A DNA stretch of 64,000 nucleotides, taken from assembly GCF_013373865.1 (NCBI RefSeq), contig NC_050473.1, forward strand, positions 23,115,979 to 23,179,978, in the 5' to 3' direction. Positions 12,033 to 21,460 of this stretch are shown here, piece by piece. The position numbers and the translations under genes are program-made. How positions within the stretch are numbered: the stretch's first letter is position 1; each line of letters starts with the position of its first letter. A model generated the notes under the pieces. It was not told the origin of the DNA and ran no database searches. It saw nothing but the letters and a program-made list of their open reading frames with translations. This stretch comes from Monomorium pharaonis (Eukaryota > Arthropoda > Insecta > Hymenoptera > Formicidae).

Positions 12033-12042
12033 ACTATATAAA
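12033..12042 (-). promoter_or_regulatory. TATA-like box for the minus-strand gene
   Basis: On the minus strand TTTTATATAG sits about 55-60 bp before the ATG at 11979 and immediately inside the transposon end, a plausible core promoter carried by the element. Confidence 0.4.
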
Positions 12043-12045
12043 ATT

Positions 12046-12073
12046 GGCGCGAGGCACTACCGCGCCTCTTGAC
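12046..12073 (-). mobile_element. Inverted transposon end (GCGAGGCACTACCGCGCC)
   Basis: Reverse-complement match to the ends at 8640 and 9522. It would close an element running from 9522 to 12073 in which the three-exon gene points inward from this end. No obvious target duplication beside it. Confidence 0.65.
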
Positions 12074-12075
12074 AC

Positions 12076-12640
12076 TCGGATGTAGATAGTGGGAGGGTAC
12101 TCGGGTAATGTTTGCAAATGCAGCTTTAGAAATTTTATGCCCGTTTGGATGGTGTCTTCATTGTTAATGGATTGTTTATGGCTGTGGTTTGTCTTCAATG
12201 CTTCAAGTTATTGATACAAATTGTCATTTTAATTTGATTATCATTAAATCAAAGGTGAGAAGAAAACATTGAGAATAATATTTTAGTAAGTATCAAAATA
12301 AATGTGTAATTATTTTCAAAGGAGACTCTCGGAATTTTACAAAATTAGCAAATAGGCATTAATAAGAGTGAAACACGGTTATGTTTATTCTTTCTTTATT
12401 TATATGAGTATCTTTATGTATTTATATAAGTACTGTGTTCTCAATCTCAAGTTTTGTTTGCTTCTATCTAAACATTGTCATAATTGAAATAAACTGGAAA
12501 AATATTAAAATTTTTATTTTTAAACAGAGCGTCTTTATTGACTTATCTCGGAAACGGCTTTAAATACGAAAAAATATTTTAGATGAAAGTTGTAGGTAGG
12601 ATATTATGGGGAAAAAATGGATTTGACTTTGATGTGATTT
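12076..12640. other. Unassigned AT-rich interval
   Basis: No gene, repeat or RNA that I can support. Confidence 0.4.
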
Positions 12641-12659
12641 TCAGTCAACGTTATTAAAG

Positions 12660-13300
12660 TCAAGTTCACATATTTAAGCCTTGTCTCGAATCAAAGCACA
12701 ATAATTGTCTTGTGTCTTAATGGCAATATTGAAGACGACAAAAAGAAACAAAAATATTGCCATTAAGACACAAGACACAAAACAGTTATTGTACGTTGCT
12801 TCAAGACATAAGGCTTAAACCATAAAATATGTCTTAAAAGTGTAAGTTAATCATTCTGCTAATGGTTAACTTACACTCTTAAGCTTATCATGTTTTAAAG
12901 TTGTTTCTAAGCTTTAGGCGTAGTTTACAATGAAGAATTAAGTTTTAAGCCGTAAAAAATTGATTAATTACAATTGAATATTTTTATAAAAATCGACTGT
13001 GATTGGTCAATTTCTTATGGCTTAAAGCTTAAGTCTTTATTGTAGACTACGCTTTAGGGCCTTAGTAGAATGACTGACTTATAATCTTAAGACATGTTTT
13101 ATGGCTTAAGCCTTGTTTTGAAACAACGCACAATAATTATTTTGTGTCTTGTGTTTAATGGCAATATCGAAGACGACAAAAAGAAACAAAAATATTGCCA
13201 TTAAGACACAAGACAGTTATTGTGTTTCAAGACATACAGCTTATAAATCATAAAACATGTCTTAAGATTGTAAGTTAGCCATTCTGCTAAGGCCCTCAGA
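12660..13300. mobile_element. Nested foldback MITEs
   Basis: Two copies of one foldback, about 12665-12815 and 13105-13255, contain GTGTCTTAATGGCAATATT, GAAGACGACAAAAAGAAAC and the inverted AATATTGCCATTAAGACAC. Between them are a shorter foldback around GTAAGTTA/TAACTTAC (about 12835-12900) and a third (about 12910-13070) with TAGTTTACAATGAAG paired to CTTTATTGTAGACTA. This suggests repeated insertion of small non-autonomous elements into each other. Confidence 0.7.
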
Positions 13301-13329
13301 GGATCAGACTTTTGAAATTCTATTAAGCC

Positions 13330-13665
13330 TTGTCTTCAATAATCACAATAACGTAGTGATAAGGTAGTAAAGTTGTTGTAACGACTTTACTATCTGCGAC
13401 AGCCAATGAGTATAAAGGCTATTCTACAATTGCGTAAATGTAAATAGTTGTTGTAAATGTAAAAAACTGACTAATCACATAATGTTATTTATTTAGTGAC
13501 AAATAATTATTTATTTAGTGAAGAATAATCAACTATGATTAGTTTTTTTTTTTACTTTATGTTTACAGCTACATTTACGCAATTGTTGAATCGCCTTTAA
13601 ACTTTTATGTTGCAATGACCTTACAACTTTACTACTACGGCCGCTATTGTAGACGAAGCTTTATA
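13330..13665. mobile_element. Foldback MITE
   Basis: Outer pair TAGTAAAGTTGTTGTAA (13346) with TTACAACTTTACTACTA (13621) and inner pair CTACAATTGCGTAAATG with CATTTACGCAATTGTTG. The interior is AT-rich without coding capacity. Confidence 0.65.
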
Positions 13666-13842
13666 TGTAATAATTGTATTATTCTTTTACGTGTTTTTTA
13701 GTCACATAAACACTTATTATTTACTAGTTCAGAGAAGAGAGGTAAGACTTTTTTCTTTTTTTTTACTCTTTACTATCTACTACTTTACTTTTTTTTCTTT
13801 CTTTATTTTTTATATTTATACTTTATTTTTTTACATTATAAG

Positions 13843-14040
13843 AGGCTGCTGTGCGCTCATAAAAAACGGCTGCTGTGCGCTAATAAAAAAAGGCTGCTGT
13901 GCGCTTATAAAAAACGGCTGCTGTGCGCTAATAACAAAAGGCTGCTGTGCGCTTATAAAAAAAGGCTGCTGTGCGCTTATAAAAAAAGGCTGCTGTGCGC
14001 TTACATAAATACGGCTGTTGTGCGCTAATACAAAATTGTC
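13843..14040 (+). repeat. 25-bp tandem repeat upstream of the Helitron gene
   Basis: About eight units of GGCTGCTGTGCGCTNATAAA at roughly 25-bp spacing, the last (GGCTGTTGTGCGCTAATAC) ending about 20 bp before the chosen ATG at 14057. The repeat itself is open in frame but encodes only an iterated Cys/Ala/Leu peptide. Its position suggests a promoter or 5' UTR role. Confidence 0.85.
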
Positions 14041-14056
14041 TGTTTTTTACGTAAAA

Positions 14057-17000
14057 ATGTCTGTAAAAACAAAACAAGTAATGCTTTCGTTAGAAGAAGA
14101 AAATATTATTGTTCAAGGTGGATGGTTAGAAGATATGCACATGGAGCATTTTAATCATCTTTTAAAAAGTAATTCAAGTTATAAACCCGTTAGTACATTG
14201 CAAACTTACATTCCTGATACAATACCGTCTATATCAGAAAATGAAAAACATATACAGATTTTACATAGTTCTGATTTTAATTTTGATATTTATGAACCTA
14301 GTTCATTACATTTATCTAAGTTACATGAGCTATTGAATACAAATGGACATTGGGTGTGCAGTTACTATGATAGAAAAGACATATATATTTTCGATTCGTC
14401 TAATAAAAAGAAGTTGCACAAACGTCATGAACAAGTTTTGAGACGATTATTTCCATTTTATCCTTTTGATAAAAAGCCTATAATATTTCCTACTGTGCAA
14501 CAACAACCAAACTGTAGCGATTGTGGTGTTTTTGCAATAGCTTTTGCTACTTCGTTATTATTTAACATTAAACCCGAAAAAGTAAGATACGATGTTAGTA
14601 AAATGCGCTCGCATTTATTAGATCTTTTTCAGTTTAATAAGATTGAGCACTTTCCACAAGATCTATTGTATGGTGTGCCTCAGACAGTGTTTCCATTAGC
14701 AATAATAAGAGCAAAAGAGGCTGAAGCATTTCGTTTACGTACAAAACGTCAAAGTAAAAAAATTCAGTCACAAGAATTAAATAAACAAAAAATTTGCACT
14801 TCTCAGCAAATTAAAAAAGAATTATCAAGCATATCAATATCAAAAAATATTAAGCAGTTTAATAAGTCTCAAAATGAGTTGTGTGTAGAAAATATCGATT
14901 GTAATAATAAAGATAAAAATAACGTAAAAATTTACGACATAAGCAAAGATATAGAAAATAATTTTCCTAATAATCATCTGCAAAATAAAAACAATTTTGG
15001 AGTTAAACATGTTAATAAAGAGAAATGTCAACGAGAAATGACGCTGTCGTCAGAACAGAAAAGTATTATTGCTCAAAATGAATGGTTAAATGATTTACAT
15101 ATGGATCATTTTAATTATCTTTTAGAAAAGTATTCAGCTTATAAACCTGTTGGAACATGGCGAGTACAAACAATAGATAGAATGCAACCGGTATCGATCA
15201 ATAAAAAGCATATACAGATATTACCTGTTACAAGATTGGGACTACATTGGACATGTTGTTATTATGATACAAAGAGTATATGCATTTATGATTCTTTAAA
15301 TTCAGAAATGTTAAGTGATTGTCAAAAACAATTTTTGGACAAATTATTTCCAACGTATGATTTTATTAAGTATCCTGTAAAGTTTCCTTTTGTGCAACAA
15401 CAACCAAATTCACACGATTGTGGTGTTTTTGCAATAGCATTTGCTGTTTCGCTATTTTTTAACATTAAACCCGAAAATGTAAGATACGACGTTAGCTTAA
15501 TGCGTTCGCATTTAATACAAATGTTTGAATTCAATAAAATTGAGCACTTTCCTCTAGATTTATCCATTAACAGTAGTATTAATTTAAATCAATTTCAAGA
15601 AAATTATAATTCTCAGCAAAGTAAGGAAAAATTAAATAATAATTTTTTAATAAAAACGCAAAGTTCACCCAAAAAATGGGTACAATTAACAATAAATAAT
15701 ATTTATGTTGAAAAAGTTAATAAAGGGTTAAGAAATGAATTATATGTTGAAAATATTAATGAGATTAATAATGTTATTGATAATGATATATGTAGTGGTA
15801 ACAAGCAAGAGAAAATCAACGTTCAAAATACAAATGCAGAAAATAAAAATAAATATTCAGAATATAATGAAAATTCTGAATTAAGGCATATTAATGAAAA
15901 TAAACAATATCAGCAAGAAAACAATAAATATAGTAACAATCAAATACATTATGATGAAAAAATAGAAAGTTATCGTGTTAAAAAGCGGTTCCGATATAAA
16001 CAGGATTTAGCGAGTAATCGTGCTAAAAAACGAAAACGATATCAACAGGATTTAGAGAGTAATCGTGCTAAAAAACGAAAACGATATCAACAGAATTTAG
16101 AAAATAATCGTACTAAAAAGCGACGTCAATATAAACAAAATTTAGAAAATAATCGCGCTAAACAGCTACAACGATACAAACGAGACTTACAAAATAATCG
16201 CGCTAAACAGCTACAACGATACAAACGAGACTTACAAAATAATCGCGCTAAACAGCTACAACGATACAAACGAGACTTACAAAATAATCGCGCTAAACAG
16301 CTACAACAATACAAACGAGACTTACAAAATAATCGCGTTAAACAGCTACAACGATACAAACGAGACTTACAAAATAATCGCGCTAAAAAAATAGAACGTT
16401 ATAAACGAGACATACAAAATAATCGCGCTAAAAAATTAGAACGTTATAAACAAAATTTAGAAAATAATCGCGTTAAACAGGTACAACTATACAAACGAGA
16501 CTTACAAAATAATCGCGCTAAAAAAATAGAACGTTATAAACGAGATTTAGAAAATAATCGTATTAAAAAACGATGTTATTACAAAAAGACTTTAGAAAAA
16601 CAACATGCACAAAAACGAATACGTTATTTTATCAATTCTGAGCGTGAACGAGAAAGACAAAAAGAATTATATTTTGATCGTAAGTGGCTTTACAATAAGC
16701 GATTTTATCAAAAAAGAAAATCTGAATCTATACTTGCAGAAAAAAATTGCAATATTGCGAAAAATATTAATAAAAAATATGCAAAATTTCGATCTACAAA
16801 TTTTTTAAAAATTCGTGGGTTTTTTGACACATTTGTTAAAAATATATTAGAAAAACAAAAAATTACAGATTGTAATAAAGATTATATAAAAGAACGATTG
16901 AAAGCAGAACAAATTGTACGCTGGTGTTTCAATATTAGAGACAATTATATCCGTAATATTTGTAATAAGTTAACTCTGCTTAAAAATAAATCAGAAACAT

Positions 17001-20000
17001 GTTTGACTGTTGCTGCAGAATATTCTACAATTGATGATAAATTAAATGCATTGTGTGGTGTATCTCGACATACAGCTTCGTCCGAGAATTATTTCACTGA
17101 TTCCATATATCATAATATAACTTCATCCGAAGTCAATATAAGTGAACCTTTAATATTAAATACAAGAGGACAAATTGTTAATGTGTTACCTTTGATAAAA
17201 ACACGAGCAAAAAAATCGTGGTCGTACAGTATTTTATGTAAAGTTAAGAATTTGTTTTTAATTGATCGATATCAAAAATTCTTACAAGCTATAAATAAAT
17301 GTACTTTGAGAAACGTACCGGAATTAATGCAAAAAATTTATGAATGCACCGTGACAATTTTTGATAAGAAATTAGGTAATGCTAAGAAAGGTCATGCACA
17401 TAGTTGTTATATTGATTTAAATCTTTGTAAAGCTATGTTTATTCCAATGCAATTATTATCACCTCATTTCCCAAAAGTAAGAAATATTAGACGTTTGCTT
17501 TATCAACTTTACAGCTTTTATAAAAAAATGTTAGAGCTGGATGAAGCGTTAACTTCTGGTGGGGTTGATAAATTAAAACAAATTATAACTTCAGTACAAG
17601 AGAAAGCAGATATGTACAAACATCGGCAAACTGACGCAATTTTGAGTGATGATGATATTATTTCTAAATATCATAATGCGTTTATAGCTTTGAAAAAACG
17701 TTCGTTGGACACACCGCGGTATATTTGTGTGTCATGTGAAAGACTTTGTTATAAAAAAAATGTTTCTAAAATTACCAAACTTCAGACACGTAGAAAAAAT
17801 CCAATTTGGAAAGATTTAATGGCATACGTAGAGCAACAAAATATTAATCCGCAATATATATGTCATTATTGTGATAAAAAATTTCGTAGCGGTTTGTTGC
17901 CTGCTTATTGCATTTTGAATAATCTCTTTGCTAATGATGTACCGGAGGTAATATCGTCTCTTAATCAATTTGAGAAAATGCTTATACAGAGAGCTAAAGC
18001 TTTTCAAACTATAGTTAAAATGGGAACAGTTTTTAATACAAAAATTCCTGAGAGACAAAAGATACAGAAAGTTAAAGGTACAACTTTTCATTTACCACTT
18101 CCTTTACAAGAGACTTTTGATAAATTATGTTATAAAACTGATCCAATAAATTTAAATCATGAACTATGTATTTTGGTAAGAAATATTCCAACCAAATCAA
18201 AAATCATCTGGGAAGATTTAGTGGATCTTAAAAAAATATATAAAGCTTTAAAATGGTTGAGAATTAATAATTTCTTATATTCTGGTATTGTATTGCCCAA
18301 TACTCATAATGAATTAAATTTAGGAAATCTTAATAATGCAGAATTTTATATTCAAGAAACAAAAAATGATACAGAAGTTTTATTTAATGAAGAATGTAAA
18401 CCGTTAAATAATTCAGATTTACAAATGCAAGAGATAACAGATCACGTGGAAGTTACATTGCATCAGCGTGAGGCTATGTTAACTCAAAAAGATGAAAGTG
18501 ACAGTTACTACGAGCAATATACTATATATCCATTGTATGAAAAAAAAGAAAATAAAACTGCGACTGCCTTGTATCAAATGTTAAAAATTCAAGATTCATC
18601 TTTAGATAATCGCGAAAAGAATTTGGATTTGATGTGTTTTCCAGATTTATATCCATTCGGTTCGAATGGACAATGTGATGAAAAAAGACCGGTCAAACTT
18701 CAAGAGCATGAATTTATTAAATGTCGTTTAACGTCTAGGCATCCACGATTTAGATTGAATCAACAATATTTATTCTATTTGTTAAATAAAGCGAATATTC
18801 GTCAGTTAAGTCGTGGAATTTATCATAAAATGAATATAACTGATCCACGAAGTCGTTACACGGCTGCAGAATACTTAGATGCTATGTCTAAAGATGCGTT
18901 GGAATCCAATTTAAATACTATATTTTCTTCACTTCGAAATACTGAGCAATATTGGCGTCAACCAAGAAATGATTTAGATTGTATGACCCGACATTATGGA
19001 CCTGCAACATGGTTTATAACGTTAAGTCCTAGTGAATGGTTATGGGACGATTTAGGTGATTATATTCGTGAAGTTAATGGATGGCAAAACTCTTTGTTGA
19101 GTACCAGTGAACTTGTTGCTAAAGATCCTGTATCAACGTCAAGATTTCTTGATAATAAATTTCGAGCAATGATAGATTTTATTTGTTCCAAAGATTGTCC
19201 AATTGGTGAAGTAACGCACTATTTTTGGCGACGAGAATATCAAGGTAGAGGCATACAACATTTTCACTTGTTAGTTTGGATTAAAGATGCACCGATTTTC
19301 GGTGAATCCTCTATAGAAGAAGTTTCTAAATTTATTTTAAAATACATAACCTGCAAAAAGCCAGATAAAAATATTTCGCCATTATTGTACAGACGTGTTA
19401 CTACGCATCAACGACATAAACATAATGATTACTGTCTTCGTAATAAAAAAGTAGGACGTAAAGTTATTCGTTGTTGTCGTTTTGGATTTCCTCGTCCCGT
19501 TACTGAAACACTGCGTATGAGAGATGTAGCAACTTCGATAGCAGGCAGGAAACAATTAAAACATCAAAGCAGATTGTATGATCTTCCTCGAACGGCTGAT
19601 GAAGTTGATATTAATGATTACAATTCTGCTCTTCTTACTGCATGGGAAGGAAATATGGATATACAATATATTGGTGAAAAGTCGACACTGCTTACATGGT
19701 ATGTTACTAAATATGTGAACAAACCAGGAAAAAGTGAGTTGTCGGACTTTGATCTTGAGAGTTTTAAGAATAATAAAAACAAGTCATTGGCAAGTGTTCT
19801 TTGGAATTTTGGTTTACGATCCTTAACTAATAGAGAATGTGGAGCTCTTGAAGCTGCTGATACATTGTTAAGTATCGCTTTATATGGGACTGATCGCAAT
19901 ACAACTATTAAATGGTTAAACGTTAATCGCATACGACAGAGGAAATTAAAAAGTCGTAAAGAAATTGAAACTCTTAATGGTGAATCTACAGATATATTTT

Positions 20001-21460
20001 GTCCATCTGTAATAGATGATTATTATCCAAATAGACCTCAAGAATTGGAGTCTGTATCTCTTTATGAATTCGTACAATGGTATGATATCACGACGATCGA
20101 ACCACGAAATAACAATATTGAATATTATAAAATAAATAATAGTCATTATCTTAAACGGCGAAAACGCGCGTGTCTTATTAATCACTATAAGTACAATGTT
20201 GAAACACGACCGGAAGATTATTTCTTTTCCTTATTGCTTATGTTTAAACCATGGCGAAATTTAGAAGAAATTAGAGATGGTTGTGATACTTACGCACAAG
20301 CATTTGAAAAAGAAAAATTACATCTTACGGAAGCATGGCAATATCACGAAAAGGTACAAGAATTGCAAAAAGCATTTGAAAATGCAAAAGAGTTAATTCG
20401 ACAAGAAGATGAAAAATTACAAAAAAATGTGTCTCAGGATGATCCTGATAATCCGATAGGTATTCAAAATATAGAAGCAGGTGAAGCGATGCAAGATTTT
20501 AGAGATTTTGGTGATAAAATAGAGAAAATTGATGTTTCTGAAATGATAGCAAAATTAAATTTGGATCAAAAAAGAGTATTTGATAGAGTTATTAATACTG
20601 TAAAGTCGGACAATTCAATATTACGATTATATGTTAGTGGAGAAGGTGGAACTGGAAAAAGTTTCTTAATTAAAACAATTAAATGTTGGATTAAACAAAA
20701 TCTTAACAAAGATACTGCTCTAGCGGCACCTACTGGTATAGCAGCGTTTAATATTGATGGCTTGACAGTTCACAGATTGCTCCAATTACCTGTTGAACAC
20801 GGTCAGACTTCAAAGTATAAACCATTGTCTAATCATGTTCTGAAAGTTTTACGCGCAGAGCTCAAAGATGTTGTTCTTTTTGTGATTGATGAAGTGTCAA
20901 TGATATCAAATTTGACTTTAATGTATATACATCTTCGATTAAGTGAAATATTTGATACTAATGATGTTGAAGAGGGTTGGTTTGGTCGAAAACACATTCT
21001 TTTATTTGGCGATTTGCTTCAATTACCTCCCGTACGTGAGGATCCTGTTTTTGTGCAATTATCTAATGACAAAATTAAGACATGTGTTGGTTCTTTAATT
21101 ACCGTTAATTTGTGGACTACATTATTTCATTATGATGAATTGACGATTAATATGCGTCAGCAAGAGGATGATACTTATCGACAATTGTTGTCGAGAATTC
21201 GTATTGGTTCATTGACAAGGTCTGATTGTGCCAATCTTGAAAGTAGAAAAATATCTTTTAAAGGTAATTCTGTGGAATCTAGATTAAAGGAAATATGTGA
21301 TTTTATGGACAATTTGCCATCAGACACTGTTTGTTTATTACCTACTCGTGATATGTGTGAAGTTGTCACGTCCCGTGTAAATTTTTCAATTTTTATTAAT
21401 TATTTGCTTTATGAATTTCCTTTATTCGTATATCTATTCATATATTCAATTATATTTTAA
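14057..21460 (+). CDS. Helitron-type Rep/helicase polyprotein with two Ulp1-like protease domains, 3' truncated
   Basis: Intronless frame of about 2467 residues; the ATG at 14057 is preferred over the upstream non-ATG opening. Order: Ulp1/C48-like cysteine protease 1 (His98, Asp113, Gln150, Cys156 in QQQPNCSDCG); protease 2 (His397, Asp412, Cys455 in QQQPNSHDCG); a basic array of about 15 units of 15 residues (about 637-850, type NNRAKQLQRYKRDLQ); a zinc-binding region (CVSC at 1224, CHYC at 1269) like that preceding Helitron N domains; the Helitron N/Rep region from FPDLYPFG (about 1528), HUH motif HFH at 1735-1737 and paired tyrosines in YVTKY (1882, 1886); then Pif1 helicase with GEGGTGKS (Lys2201) and VIDEVSM (Asp2278-Glu2279). 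Rep would nick and join single strands in rolling-circle transposition, the helicase unwind. From about residue 2436 the frame runs into LTR sequence at 21364 and stops at 21460, so the later helicase motifs are lost and the protein is probably inactive. Confidence 0.9.
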   Translation: MSVKTKQVMLSLEEENIIVQGGWLEDMHMEHFNHLLKSNSSYKPVSTLQTYIPDTIPSISENEKHIQILHSSDFNFDIYEPSSLHLSKLHELLNTNGHWVCSYYDRKDIYIFDSSNKKKLHKRHEQVLRRLFPFYPFDKKPIIFPTVQQQPNCSDCGVFAIAFATSLLFNIKPEKVRYDVSKMRSHLLDLFQFNKIEHFPQDLLYGVPQTVFPLAIIRAKEAEAFRLRTKRQSKKIQSQELNKQKICTSQQIKKELSSISISKNIKQFNKSQNELCVENIDCNNKDKNNVKIYDISKDIENNFPNNHLQNKNNFGVKHVNKEKCQREMTLSSEQKSIIAQNEWLNDLHMDHFNYLLEKYSAYKPVGTWRVQTIDRMQPVSINKKHIQILPVTRLGLHWTCCYYDTKSICIYDSLNSEMLSDCQKQFLDKLFPTYDFIKYPVKFPFVQQQPNSHDCGVFAIAFAVSLFFNIKPENVRYDVSLMRSHLIQMFEFNKIEHFPLDLSINSSINLNQFQENYNSQQSKEKLNNNFLIKTQSSPKKWVQLTINNIYVEKVNKGLRNELYVENINEINNVIDNDICSGNKQEKINVQNTNAENKNKYSEYNENSELRHINENKQYQQENNKYSNNQIHYDEKIESYRVKKRFRYKQDLASNRAKKRKRYQQDLESNRAKKRKRYQQNLENNRTKKRRQYKQNLENNRAKQLQRYKRDLQNNRAKQLQRYKRDLQNNRAKQLQRYKRDLQNNRAKQLQQYKRDLQNNRVKQLQRYKRDLQNNRAKKIERYKRDIQNNRAKKLERYKQNLENNRVKQVQLYKRDLQNNRAKKIERYKRDLENNRIKKRCYYKKTLEKQHAQKRIRYFINSERERERQKELYFDRKWLYNKRFYQKRKSESILAEKNCNIAKNINKKYAKFRSTNFLKIRGFFDTFVKNILEKQKITDCNKDYIKERLKAEQIVRWCFNIRDNYIRNICNKLTLLKNKSETCLTVAAEYSTIDDKLNALCGVSRHTASSENYFTDSIYHNITSSEVNISEPLILNTRGQIVNVLPLIKTRAKKSWSYSILCKVKNLFLIDRYQKFLQAINKCTLRNVPELMQKIYECTVTIFDKKLGNAKKGHAHSCYIDLNLCKAMFIPMQLLSPHFPKVRNIRRLLYQLYSFYKKMLELDEALTSGGVDKLKQIITSVQEKADMYKHRQTDAILSDDDIISKYHNAFIALKKRSLDTPRYICVSCERLCYKKNVSKITKLQTRRKNPIWKDLMAYVEQQNINPQYICHYCDKKFRSGLLPAYCILNNLFANDVPEVISSLNQFEKMLIQRAKAFQTIVKMGTVFNTKIPERQKIQKVKGTTFHLPLPLQETFDKLCYKTDPINLNHELCILVRNIPTKSKIIWEDLVDLKKIYKALKWLRINNFLYSGIVLPNTHNELNLGNLNNAEFYIQETKNDTEVLFNEECKPLNNSDLQMQEITDHVEVTLHQREAMLTQKDESDSYYEQYTIYPLYEKKENKTATALYQMLKIQDSSLDNREKNLDLMCFPDLYPFGSNGQCDEKRPVKLQEHEFIKCRLTSRHPRFRLNQQYLFYLLNKANIRQLSRGIYHKMNITDPRSRYTAAEYLDAMSKDALESNLNTIFSSLRNTEQYWRQPRNDLDCMTRHYGPATWFITLSPSEWLWDDLGDYIREVNGWQNSLLSTSELVAKDPVSTSRFLDNKFRAMIDFICSKDCPIGEVTHYFWRREYQGRGIQHFHLLVWIKDAPIFGESSIEEVSKFILKYITCKKPDKNISPLLYRRVTTHQRHKHNDYCLRNKKVGRKVIRCCRFGFPRPVTETLRMRDVATSIAGRKQLKHQSRLYDLPRTADEVDINDYNSALLTAWEGNMDIQYIGEKSTLLTWYVTKYVNKPGKSELSDFDLESFKNNKNKSLASVLWNFGLRSLTNRECGALEAADTLLSIALYGTDRNTTIKWLNVNRIRQRKLKSRKEIETLNGESTDIFCPSVIDDYYPNRPQELESVSLYEFVQWYDITTIEPRNNNIEYYKINNSHYLKRRKRACLINHYKYNVETRPEDYFFSLLLMFKPWRNLEEIRDGCDTYAQAFEKEKLHLTEAWQYHEKVQELQKAFENAKELIRQEDEKLQKNVSQDDPDNPIGIQNIEAGEAMQDFRDFGDKIEKIDVSEMIAKLNLDQKRVFDRVINTVKSDNSILRLYVSGEGGTGKSFLIKTIKCWIKQNLNKDTALAAPTGIAAFNIDGLTVHRLLQLPVEHGQTSKYKPLSNHVLKVLRAELKDVVLFVIDEVSMISNLTLMYIHLRLSEIFDTNDVEEGWFGRKHILLFGDLLQLPPVREDPVFVQLSNDKIKTCVGSLITVNLWTTLFHYDELTINMRQQEDDTYRQLLSRIRIGSLTRSDCANLESRKISFKGNSVESRLKEICDFMDNLPSDTVCLLPTRDMCEVVTSRVNFSIFINYLLYEFPLFVYLFIYSIIF

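Noticed and set aside
16126..16359. Cys/Leu-rich minus-strand ORF opposite the Helitron repeats
   Set aside because: A shadow of the 45-bp coding repeat on the other strand.
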